Shown here: one piece after another, positions 5,262-12,713 of the stretch | How positions within the stretch are numbered: position 1 is the stretch's first letter | Layout of the letters: each line of letters opens with the position of its first letter | Assembly: GCA_031362405.1 (NCBI GenBank) | Contig: JANLSO010000003.1 | Coordinates: 1-12,713, forward strand | DNA length: 12,713 nucleotides | Direction of reading: 5' to 3' | Origin: JANLSO01 sp031362405 | GTDB lineage: Bacteria; Actinomycetota; Thermoleophilia; Miltoncostaeales; Miltoncostaeaceae | Made by a program: the position numbers and the translations under genes | The notes under the pieces: generated by a model | The model's database searches: none | What the model saw: only the letters and a program-made list of their open reading frames with translations | What the model was told of the DNA's origin: nothing

Positions 5262-5996
5262 ATGACCACAACTCACTCCTTCCCGACATCCCGCGACGCA
5301 CGTCTTCCCGACGGCCATGCCCCCGTCTGCGCGCGCATGGCGGTGTGGGCCCACCCCGGCGCCCCGCCCACAATCGAAGAGATCACCGCCGACGAAGCCG
5401 CCAGCGTCGTGGAGCGCCTCTTCGAGGCGGCCGCGTCGCGCGCGCGGTTGCCGGTGATCGCTATCCGTGAGGTCGTCGAGAACCTCGTGCATGCCGGCTT
5501 TCGCGACGCCCTTGTCAGCGTCTTTGATGGGGGACGCACGGTGAGGGTTTCCGATACGGGGCCCGGCATTGCCGACCCGATCCGTGCCCTCGAGCCGGGT
5601 TTCTCGACGGCGGGGCCCGCCGAGCGCATGGTGATTCGTGGCGCGGGTTGCGGGCTGCCCCTTGCGGCCCGACTCGTCCGGGACGAGGGTGGAGACCTGC
5701 AGCTCGAAGCCAACCTCGGAGGGGGCACGGTCGTGACGCTGACTGCCCCAACCAGCGATGACTTCGACATCGACACAACGTTTGCGTGCAGTTCCGACGC
5801 ACGGGTTCTCTTGGCGCTGCTCATCGAGGTCGGCGATGCCGGCCCGGAGCGTCTCGCCGCGGAGCTCGGTTGGCAGGTCAGCCGGTGCGGCCGTGAGTTG
5901 GTCGTCTTGGAGGCCCATGGCCTTGTCGGCCGCAACACCGACGGTACGCGTTCCCTCACGCCGGCTGGGATCACACTCGTCAAAACCCTCTTTTAG
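5262..5996 (+). CDS. Orphan GHKL ATPase with C-terminal winged helix, directly upstream of dnaA
   Basis: A 244-aa protein with no gene name I can assign. Residues about 40-162 form a complete histidine-kinase-type ATP-binding fold. The N-box is IREVVENLVHAG at 68-79 (E70, N74). The G1 box is SDTGPGIAD at 97-105. PGFST at 112-116 is in the F-box position of the ATP lid. The G2 box is GAGCGLPLA at 127-135, and GGGTVVTL at 153-160 is the last strand. There is no HisKA-type phospho-acceptor domain, no sensor and no membrane segment, so autokinase activity is unlikely. Residues about 178-244 look like a MarR/ArsR-type winged helix: helix ARVLLALLIEVG, GPERLAAELGW, a recognition-helix candidate around 205-220, then a wing at VGRNTDGTRSLTPAG. 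The stop TAG abuts the dnaA ATG. The start at ATG 5262 has no clear ribosome-binding site; ATG 5337 (residue 26) is possible and keeps both domains. An ATP-responsive regulator of dnaA or the origin is inference. Confidence 0.85.
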   Translation: MTTTHSFPTSRDARLPDGHAPVCARMAVWAHPGAPPTIEEITADEAASVVERLFEAAASRARLPVIAIREVVENLVHAGFRDALVSVFDGGRTVRVSDTGPGIADPIRALEPGFSTAGPAERMVIRGAGCGLPLAARLVRDEGGDLQLEANLGGGTVVTLTAPTSDDFDIDTTFACSSDARVLLALLIEVGDAGPERLAAELGWQVSRCGRELVVLEAHGLVGRNTDGTRSLTPAGITLVKTLF

Positions 5997-7379
5997 ATGA
6001 CGGCGGATGCCGGCGACGGCGGCTCGGCGAGCATGGATGCGGTGTGGGACGAGGTTCGTCAGCGGCTGCGCTCGACCCTCAACGCGGCCACCTACGATTT
6101 CGCGTTTGAGCGGGCGCGGCCTCTCGAGCTGTCAGACGAGCGGCTTCGGATCGCCGTCGAGACCGACTTTGCCCGGACGTGGGTTCACCAGCGGTATCTC
6201 AACGTCCTGCAGGACGCGCTTTTCGAGGTGATCGGGGTTGATCTCGAGGTCGACATCATCGTCTCTCCGCTTCCCGCACCCGCGTCGACAGACGGCGGAG
6301 TGGCGCCGCCGTCACAGCCGAGGGTTCTCGAGCTGCCGCGGCGTGATCGCGGGCGCCTCCAGTCGCGCTTCACGTTCGAGGCGTTCGTCACCGGACCATC
6401 GAACCGGTTCGCCCAGGCCGCCGCCTTGGCCGTTGCCGAAGCACCCGCGCGGGCGTACAACCCGCTCTTCATCTATGGCGGCGTCGGGCTCGGAAAGACC
6501 CACCTCATGCATGCGATCGGACACTTCTCCGAGCGCAACTATCCGGAGCTGTCGTTCCTCTACGTCTCCGTCGAGACGTTCACCAACGAGTTCATCAACG
6601 CCCTGCGTGACGGGAACATCCGCTCGTTCAAAGACCGCTACCGCAGCGTCGACGTCCTTTTGATCGACGACATCCAATCGCTGCAGGGCCGCGAACAGAC
6701 CCAGGAAGAGTTCTTCCATACGTTCAACGCACTGCACGACAGCGGCAAGCAGATTGTGATCTCCTCGGACCGGCCCCCCAAGGCCATCGCCACGCTCGAG
6801 GATCGCCTGCGGTCGCGGTTCGAGATGGGTCTGATCACCGACATCCAGCCGCCCGACGTCGAGACGCGTATCGCGATCCTGCGTAAACGCGTCCAGCACG
6901 ACGGCTACCAGGTGCACGATCCCGAGGTGCTCTCGTTCATCGCCGAGCGGGTGACCAGCAACGTACGGGCGCTCGAGGGCGCCCTGACACGTGTCGTCGC
7001 CCACGCCTCGATCTCCGGTCGACCGGTCAGCGTGGAGCTCGCCGCCGATGTTCTGCAGGACCTTTTCCCTGCGGGTGAGGGTGCCGTGACCATCGCGAGT
7101 ATCCAGCGCGAATCCTGCCGGTACTACTCGGTCGAGTTCGACGAGCTCATCGGCCACAAACGCACACGACGAATCGTCACCCCTCGACAGGTGGCGATGT
7201 ACCTCAGCCGCGAGCTGACCGACGCCTCGCTTCCCGCCATCGGTCGGGCATTCGGCAACCGCGATCACACGACGGTGATGTACGCCGTTCAGAAAGTGAC
7301 CGGGCTCATGTCCGACGAGGGCGACATCTTCAACGCCGTCCAAACCTTGACTGGCCGCCTCACCGGCCAGCGCGACTGA
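5997..7379 (+). CDS. dnaA: Chromosomal replication initiator protein DnaA
   Basis: A 460-aa initiator that binds DnaA boxes and, with ATP, forms a filament that melts the origin. Domain I (about 13-90) is the helicase/regulator contact module. A short Pro-rich linker (about 91-120) forms domain II, much shorter than in Streptomyces. The AAA+ domain III has Walker A GGVGLGKTH at 161-169, Walker B LLIDDIQ at 221-227, sensor 1 VISSDRP at 254-260, and LEDRLRSRFEMGL at 267-279 with the arginine-finger region. Domain IV has the DnaA signature helix-turn-helix in TDASLPAIGRAFGNRDHTTVMYA at 408-430. ATG 5997 directly follows the upstream TAG with no ribosome-binding site, so translation is probably coupled. 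ATG 6033 (residue 13) is an alternative start that keeps domain I. Confidence 0.98.
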   Translation: MTADAGDGGSASMDAVWDEVRQRLRSTLNAATYDFAFERARPLELSDERLRIAVETDFARTWVHQRYLNVLQDALFEVIGVDLEVDIIVSPLPAPASTDGGVAPPSQPRVLELPRRDRGRLQSRFTFEAFVTGPSNRFAQAAALAVAEAPARAYNPLFIYGGVGLGKTHLMHAIGHFSERNYPELSFLYVSVETFTNEFINALRDGNIRSFKDRYRSVDVLLIDDIQSLQGREQTQEEFFHTFNALHDSGKQIVISSDRPPKAIATLEDRLRSRFEMGLITDIQPPDVETRIAILRKRVQHDGYQVHDPEVLSFIAERVTSNVRALEGALTRVVAHASISGRPVSVELAADVLQDLFPAGEGAVTIASIQRESCRYYSVEFDELIGHKRTRRIVTPRQVAMYLSRELTDASLPAIGRAFGNRDHTTVMYAVQKVTGLMSDEGDIFNAVQTLTGRLTGQRD

Positions 7380-7462
7380 CCCGTCGGCCCGTGTACAACC
7401 GGGGGACGACAGGTGTCAGGGCTCCACACCGTCTCGTCGTCGCGGGTCTTCGGCTGGCGACC

Positions 7463-7471
7463 TGTGGACAC
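7463..7471 (-). promoter_or_regulatory. DnaA box, degenerate (GTGTCCACA on minus strand)
   Basis: TGTGGACAC on the plus strand keeps the TCCACA core. It has two mismatches to TTATCCACA but only one to the TTGTCCACA form common in actinobacteria. A weaker core, CGTGGAGAG, follows 10 bp later in the same orientation. Confidence 0.6.
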
Positions 7472-7501
7472 CCGTGGAGAGCCCGCACCGGTCCCGACAC
7501 A

Positions 7502-7510
7502 TTCTCCACA
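7502..7510 (+). promoter_or_regulatory. DnaA box, one mismatch (TTCTCCACA)
   Basis: Differs from TTATCCACA only at the third base. It is the last good box before the trinucleotide run, about 70 bp away and in the orientation expected for filament growth toward it. Confidence 0.65.
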
Positions 7511-7579
7511 TCCGATGCACACGTCAGAATGAGTGCGTTTGCGGGTACGAGTAGTTGCTCTGCACCGATTGCACAGGCC

Positions 7580-7591
7580 TTACTACTACGA
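7580..7591. promoter_or_regulatory. Candidate DnaA-trio element
   Basis: The plus strand reads TTA-CTA-CTA-CGA, so the complementary strand reads 3'-AAT-GAT-GAT-GCT-5'. DnaA-trios are 3'-GAT-type triplets that guide the DnaA filament on to single-stranded DNA. The run is preceded by GC-rich CACAGGCC and followed at once by the AT-rich tract, as in the known arrangement. Only two triplets are exact GAT. Confidence 0.6.
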
Positions 7592-7596
7592 CCTCC

Positions 7597-7623
7597 ATCT
7601 CTCTCATAATCTTTCTTCTTAAG
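7597..7623. promoter_or_regulatory. AT-rich pyrimidine tract, probable DNA unwinding element
   Basis: A 27-bp stretch that is about two-thirds A+T and almost all pyrimidine on the plus strand, except CATAAT and the TTAAG end. It is the most AT-rich run I noticed in the window and directly follows the trio-like repeat, so it is the likely melting site of the origin. Confidence 0.55.
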
Positions 7624-7639
7624 GTCAGTACCCCACAAG

Positions 7640-7648
7640 TGTGGATAC
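7640..7648 (-). promoter_or_regulatory. DnaA box, one mismatch (GTATCCACA on minus strand)
   Basis: TGTGGATAC on the plus strand differs from consensus only at the outermost base. With CCACA at 7633-7637 it forms the inverted pair CCACA-AG-TGTGG, 28 bp before the dnaN ATG. It could serve both origin function and control of dnaN. Confidence 0.65.
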
Positions 7649-7676
7649 GCGTCGACCCCCGTCCGGAGACCACCCC

Positions 7677-8777
7677 ATGCGTCTGAGTTGTGCCCGTGAG
7701 GAACTGGCGGTAAAGCTGACCGCCGTCGGCCGTGCCGCATCGTCGAAGAGCACCGTGCCCGTCCTGACACATATCCTTGTCAGCGCGGAGGGAGGGCAGG
7801 TCGACCTGTCGGCCACCGACATGGAGATCTCACTGAGAACCCCCCTCGAGGCGACGATCGAAGAGGCCGGCTCAGTGGTGCTTCCTCGCCTCGCCGCGGA
7901 CATCGTGAGATCAATGTCCCCGGGGCCGGTCACGCTTGAGCACCGCACAGGCGAAGGGGTCGTGACCCTGCAGGCGGGCTCGTCGTCGTTCGCGCTGAAC
8001 TGCCATCAGGCCAGTGAGTTCCCGGAGCTTCCACCCGACACCGGGCAGGGAGTCGTACTGCCGGCGGCCACGCTGGTCCAGTCGGCCGAACGGATCGCCA
8101 AAGCGGCGTCACGTGACGACACCCGGCCGGTTCTCACCGGGGTACTGGTGCGGATCGAACACGACGCGTTGACGATGGTCGCCACCGATTCGTACCGGTT
8201 GGCCGTCCGTCGCACCGCCATCGAGAACGGTCCCGCCGAGCCGATCGAGGCGCTGATCCCGGCACGGGCCCTGGCCGACGTTGCTCGTCTTGTGCCGCTG
8301 GCGTCGGCCGAAACCGTCGAGGTCGTCATCTCCGATACCCAGGCGCTTTTTCGGATCGGCGACATCCGCATGACCAGTCGGCTGATCGACGGCCAGTTTC
8401 CAGATTACCGTCAGCTCATACCCGACACCTTCGAGCACGAACTCCAGTTCGACAAGGCCGAGCTCGGCGGCGTCCTGAGCCGAATCGCGGTTCTGGCACA
8501 ACGCAACACACCCGTGCGACTGGCCTTTGCCGACGGGGAGGTCACGGTCTCGGCGGTCAGCGAACAGCTGGGCGAGGGACACGAGACCCTTCCGGTCCCC
8601 TTCGTCGGCGACCCGGTAGAGATCGGCTTCAACGTCGAGTTCCTTCGCGCCGGCGTCGAGAGCATTGACGGCGACACCGTGCGTCTGGGCCTCATCAGCC
8701 CCCTTCGGCCCGGCCTTTTGCGGGGCTCGGATGAGCACTACCGCTACCTCCTGATGCCGATACGCCTGAGCGGCTGA
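7677..8777 (+). CDS. dnaN: DNA polymerase III sliding clamp, beta subunit
   Basis: A 366-aa beta clamp, the same length as the E. coli protein. Dimers ring the DNA and tether the replicative polymerase. Three repeated clamp folds cover the protein. Family features are the opening LSCAREELAVKLTAVGRAASSKSTVPVLTHI, VLVRIEHDALTMVATDSYRLAVR in the middle, LIDGQFPDYRQLIP, and the C-terminal RYLLMPIRL that forms part of the hydrophobic partner-binding pocket. The start is ATG 7677, with CGGAG ending 8 nt upstream. An in-frame GTG at 7641 would add 12 residues but overlaps a DnaA box and has no ribosome-binding site. The recF start follows 11 bp after the stop. Confidence 0.97.
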   Translation: MRLSCAREELAVKLTAVGRAASSKSTVPVLTHILVSAEGGQVDLSATDMEISLRTPLEATIEEAGSVVLPRLAADIVRSMSPGPVTLEHRTGEGVVTLQAGSSSFALNCHQASEFPELPPDTGQGVVLPAATLVQSAERIAKAASRDDTRPVLTGVLVRIEHDALTMVATDSYRLAVRRTAIENGPAEPIEALIPARALADVARLVPLASAETVEVVISDTQALFRIGDIRMTSRLIDGQFPDYRQLIPDTFEHELQFDKAELGGVLSRIAVLAQRNTPVRLAFADGEVTVSAVSEQLGEGHETLPVPFVGDPVEIGFNVEFLRAGVESIDGDTVRLGLISPLRPGLLRGSDEHYRYLLMPIRLSG

Positions 8778-8788
8778 CGACCCGGCCG

Positions 8789-9958
8789 ATGGGCACCCCC
8801 ACCCCGCAGGCGCCATGCGCGGGAGTCGACACGCCTACGCCAACGCGGTGGGTGGTCCGTCATCTCGAGCTGTCTGATGTCCGGTGCTGGCGCCGGGCGG
8901 CGCTTGAACTGCCGGAAGGGTTGATCGTCGTACAGGGGCCGAACGGAGCCGGAAAGACCTCGCTGATCGAGGCGGTGGTGCTCGGTGCACTCGGCGTGTC
9001 GCCGCGCACGACCCGTGAGGCGGAGGTCGTGCGGCGAGGAGCCGTCGCTCTCCACGTGGCCCTCGATGTGGAGGGCCCCTCCCGCGAACATCGCGAGATC
9101 GGCTTTCAGCCCGGCGTGGGGCGACGGTTGAGTATCGATGGGGCGCCGGAGCGATCCCTTGGCGCGTGGCGGCGCCCCGGATCGGTGCTGGTGTTCATCC
9201 CCGAGGAACTACGCGCGGTGAAGGGCCCGCCGGCGGCCCGGCGACGTCACCTCGATCGCCTCCTCGAGGCCGCCGACACGAGCTTCTCGCCGTCCCAGAC
9301 CGCATATCAACACGCACTCGTCCAGCGCAACGCACTGCTACGCAGGGTTCGTGCCGGCACGACGACCGCCACGGCGCTCACCCCGTGGGACCACCAACTC
9401 GCCGCCGCCGGAGCCGCGGTGATCGTCGCTCGTCGGCGGGCCCTGCGAGCGTTGGAGCAACCGTTCGCGTCGTGGCTCGAGCGGCTCGGCGGCGGCATGC
9501 AGGGGGTGCTGCGTCTCGAATCGTCACCCGTACACATCACGCAGGTTGCTGATGACGATCTCGAGTCGGGCCTTCGCGAGGCGCTGCAAGCGCGCCGTGA
9601 TCGAGACATCGCAGCTGCCGTGACCCTGTCTGGCCCTCACCGTGACGACCTTTGGATCGGACGCGGCGACGTGGATCTGCGTCGGCTCGGCAGCCAGGGA
9701 GAGCAGCGCACCGCCACCCTGGCGCTGGTGCTGGCGCACCGCGACCACCTGGTCACCCACGCCGCCCTGCCGATTCTCGTCCTCGACGATGTACTGAGCG
9801 AACTCGACCCGGATCGACGACGTCGACTGCTCGAGGCGGTCTCTGACCACGGCCAGACGATCCTCACCGCCGCCGACCCGGATGTGCTCAGCGTGGCGGC
9901 GCGCACGGGGGCGCATACCCTGCATGTCGAAGGGGGACGCATTGCGGCCGAGCGGTAG
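8789..9958 (+). CDS. recF: DNA gap-repair protein RecF
   Basis: A 389-aa SMC-like ABC-type ATPase that works with RecO and RecR to load RecA at gaps. Walker A is GPNGAGKTS at 50-58. The family motif VFIPEELRAVKGPPAARRRHLDRLL follows in the middle, then LSGPHRDDLWI. The ABC signature region is GSQGEQRTA at 301-309, and Walker B is PILVLDDVLSELD at 328-340. ATG 8789 has no clear ribosome-binding site and gives a Pro/Thr-rich 21-residue lead before the usual first strand (VVRHLELSDVRCW). GTG 8852 would remove that lead and match the family N-terminus better, so the start is unsettled. Its end overlaps dciA. Confidence 0.95.
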   Translation: MGTPTPQAPCAGVDTPTPTRWVVRHLELSDVRCWRRAALELPEGLIVVQGPNGAGKTSLIEAVVLGALGVSPRTTREAEVVRRGAVALHVALDVEGPSREHREIGFQPGVGRRLSIDGAPERSLGAWRRPGSVLVFIPEELRAVKGPPAARRRHLDRLLEAADTSFSPSQTAYQHALVQRNALLRRVRAGTTTATALTPWDHQLAAAGAAVIVARRRALRALEQPFASWLERLGGGMQGVLRLESSPVHITQVADDDLESGLREALQARRDRDIAAAVTLSGPHRDDLWIGRGDVDLRRLGSQGEQRTATLALVLAHRDHLVTHAALPILVLDDVLSELDPDRRRRLLEAVSDHGQTILTAADPDVLSVAARTGAHTLHVEGGRIAAER

Positions 9959-10445
9959 GAGGCGGCGCTACCGCCGCGACCCATCGTCGGCCGCAGAGAT
10001 GCTCGGTCGCTACCGCCCGCGCTCGGCGAACGGTCCGCAGAGTGACATCGTCGCCCTGCAGGCCATCTGGCCGACTGTCGCGGGGGCCGCGGTCGCGGCG
10101 AACGCCATGCCTCTGCGCCGCACGCGGGCAGGGGTTGTCACCATCGCGTGCTCCAGCGCGTCGTGGGCCCACGAACTGGCCGCCCACAGCGACCGGCTCG
10201 TCAACGGTCTGAGGGGCGCGACCGACGTTGAGGTGATCGACCTGCGTTTCATCGTCGCCGACCATGCAGTGATCGCCCCGCCCGGGTCGGCACCGCCCGC
10301 CCCCCGCGAGACCCCACGAGCTCCCGATCCGGATGCGCATCGACGGGCCGTCGAACTGGTGGGTGAGGTGACCGACGATCGGTTGCGGGATCTGCTGACC
10401 CGGGCCGCCGCCCGTGCCCTCGATCGTGACTCGCCGGCACCCTGA
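9924..10445 (+). CDS. dciA: DciA-type (DUF721) protein, predicted helicase-loading partner
   Basis: A 173-aa DUF721/DciA protein. DciA is the ancestral operator that helps load the replicative helicase DnaB in bacteria without DnaC or DnaI. The core is at about 43-110: ALQAIWPTVAGAAVAANAMP (tryptophan W49), RAGVVTIACSSASWAHELAAHSDRLVNGL with the conserved SSxxWAxEL pattern, then the last strand VEVIDLRFIV. A basic N-terminus (GRRRRYRRD) could touch DNA. The C-terminal 60 residues are a Pro-rich linker and a helix (RLRDLLTRAAARAL). The start is uncertain: ATG 9924 lies inside recF without a ribosome-binding site, TTG 9942 follows GGGGG by 5 nt, and ATG 9999 would still keep the core. The recF-dciA-gyrB position is normal for actinobacteria. 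Confidence 0.85.
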   Translation: MSKGDALRPSGRRRRYRRDPSSAAEMLGRYRPRSANGPQSDIVALQAIWPTVAGAAVAANAMPLRRTRAGVVTIACSSASWAHELAAHSDRLVNGLRGATDVEVIDLRFIVADHAVIAPPGSAPPAPRETPRAPDPDAHRRAVELVGEVTDDRLRDLLTRAAARALDRDSPAP

Positions 10446-10472
10446 TTTGCCTGCATTTCATCACGATTTGAG

Positions 10473-10501
10473 TTGGGTGCGGCCGATGCGGCTGGTAGAC
10501 T
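10473..10501 (+). promoter_or_regulatory. Candidate sigma-70-type promoter for gyrB
   Basis: TTGGGT (10473-10478) and TAGACT (10496-10501) are 17 bp apart. The -10 with a preceding GG is a form often seen in high-GC actinobacteria; the -35 matches only in its TTG. It lies 28 bp after the dciA stop and points at gyrB. Confidence 0.45.
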
Positions 10502-10528
10502 TCGACGCGCATCAGGAAAGGCGACGGC

Positions 10529-10546
10529 CCTCGTCGATCGACGAGG
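10529..10546. repeat. Perfect 18-bp palindrome in gyrB leader
   Basis: CCTCGTCGATCGACGAGG equals its own reverse complement. Allowing one bulged C, CGG and CCG extend the arms. It lies about 28 bp downstream of the candidate -10, so it would be in the transcript. It could be an operator for a dimeric repressor, or a 7-bp RNA hairpin with a GAUC loop. Confidence 0.7.
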
Positions 10547-10643
10547 CCGCCCGGACGCGACACGGCGGGTCCGACTCGCCGGGTCTTCACACCCGTTTCG
10601 ATGTAATCCCGCATCCGGGACAGTCGCAGGACGTCAGGAGAAC

Positions 10644-12626
<1,983 letters not shown>

Positions 12627-12637
12627 GTGGTGAGCCG

Positions 12638-12713
12638 ATGAGCGACGACGCCAACGACATGCCGCCCGAGATTCCGGGCGACGGCATCAACGACGGCGGC
12701 GCGGGCGGCGTCG
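12638..12713 (+). CDS. gyrA: Probable DNA gyrase subunit A, N-terminus (partial)
   Basis: An open frame starts at ATG 12638, 11 bp after the gyrB stop, and runs off the window. It has a G-rich AGGTGG about 10 nt upstream. The 25 visible residues (MSDDANDMPPEIPGDG...) are acidic and Gly-rich, like the variable lead of actinobacterial GyrA, but contain no diagnostic motif. The name rests on the gyrB-gyrA order only. Confidence 0.6.
   Translation, partial: MSDDANDMPPEIPGDGINDGGAGGV

Larger units (their letters stand above)
7380..7676. other. oriC: Origin region, right part (dnaA-dnaN intergenic, predicted unwinding site)
   Basis: A 297-bp gene-free stretch. Order from the left: a weak box (GGCTCCACA, 7420-7428, three mismatches), boxes at 7463-7471 and 7502-7510, three TGCAC-core repeats (7516, 7561, 7570), a CTA-type trinucleotide run at 7580-7591, a pyrimidine-rich AT-rich tract at 7597-7623, then a box at 7640-7648 close to the dnaN start. 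In an otherwise very GC-rich window the AT-rich tract stands out. The order boxes, GC-rich spacer, trio run, AT-rich tract matches the basal unwinding layout described for Bacillus. CATAAT at 7605-7610 could also be a -10 for dnaN, but no matching -35 is seen. Confidence 0.75.
10446..10643 (+). other. gyrB upstream region with promoter and structured leader
   Basis: A 198-bp non-coding stretch between dciA and the chosen gyrB start. It holds a sigma-70-like promoter (10473-10501), an 18-bp perfect palindrome (10529-10546), and two small inverted repeats: CGGGT-N6-ACCCG (10580-10595) and TCCCG-CATC-CGGGA (10607-10620). If transcription starts near 10508 the leader is about 135 nt. Open reading through it in the gyrB frame is not protein-like. 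Confidence 0.6.

Noticed and set aside
5097..5918. A 273-aa minus-strand frame covering the origin and the ATPase gene
   Set aside because: Its start region has no ribosome-binding site, it runs through DnaA boxes, and the plus-strand frame has clear GHKL motifs.
6312..7343. A 343-aa open frame on the minus strand opposite dnaA
   Set aside because: Same reason: dnaA on the plus strand has full motifs throughout, and the antisense product is not family-like.
10496..10620. LexA (SOS) box or known riboswitch in the gyrB leader
   Set aside because: The 18-bp palindrome does not match the GAAC-N4-GTTC actinobacterial SOS box, and no riboswitch core was recognised.

Overview
This window is the chromosomal replication-origin region of a high-GC bacterium, most likely a member of the Actinomycetota. 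The gene order rpmH-rnpA-yidD-yidC-khpB-rsmG-parA-parB on one side and dnaA-dnaN-recF-dciA-gyrB-gyrA on the other, frequent GTG starts, and a DciA (DUF721) gene between recF and gyrB support this. A short DnaA (460 aa, without the long acidic linker of Streptomyces), a KhpB without its Jag-N domain, and a short YidC with a basic tail fit a deep-branching lineage such as Thermoleophilia better than classical Streptomyces or Mycobacterium. That placement is inference only.

Layout. Positions 3-341 hold the 3' end of a plus-strand NarL-family sensor kinase, whose tail overlaps the end of the convergent parB. From 4956 down to 282 runs a compact minus-strand cluster: rpmH, rnpA, yidD, yidC, khpB, rsmG, parA, parB. 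Most junctions are 1-8 bp overlaps. A perfect 16-bp parS site (2631-2646) lies inside the 5' end of rsmG. From 5262 rightwards runs the plus-strand replication cluster: an unusual GHKL-ATPase/winged-helix gene, dnaA, dnaN, recF, dciA, gyrB and the first codons of a probable gyrA. All complete genes are transcribed away from the origin, so they lie on leading strands.

Origin. Two gene-free stretches carry DnaA-box-like sequences: 4957-5261 (rpmH to the ATPase gene; one perfect TTATCCACA box and three degenerate ones) and 7380-7676 (dnaA-dnaN; three near-consensus boxes, a TTACTACTAC trinucleotide run resembling a DnaA-trio, then the most AT-rich stretch seen in the window). This resembles a bipartite origin of the Bacillus type, with the predicted unwinding site just before dnaN.

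How the parts work together. DnaA opens the origin, DciA is the predicted helicase-loading partner, DnaN is the sliding clamp, RecF repairs gaps, and gyrase removes supercoils. ParA, ParB and parS segregate the new origins. The minus-strand genes serve translation and membrane insertion: L34, RNase P protein, YidD, YidC, KhpB, RsmG.

The most unexpected gene is at 5262-5996. It encodes a complete GHKL ATP-binding fold without a phospho-acceptor domain, joined to a C-terminal winged helix. It sits inside the origin between rpmH and dnaA, and its stop codon abuts the dnaA start with no intervening base. It is the best candidate here for an undescribed control element of replication initiation.
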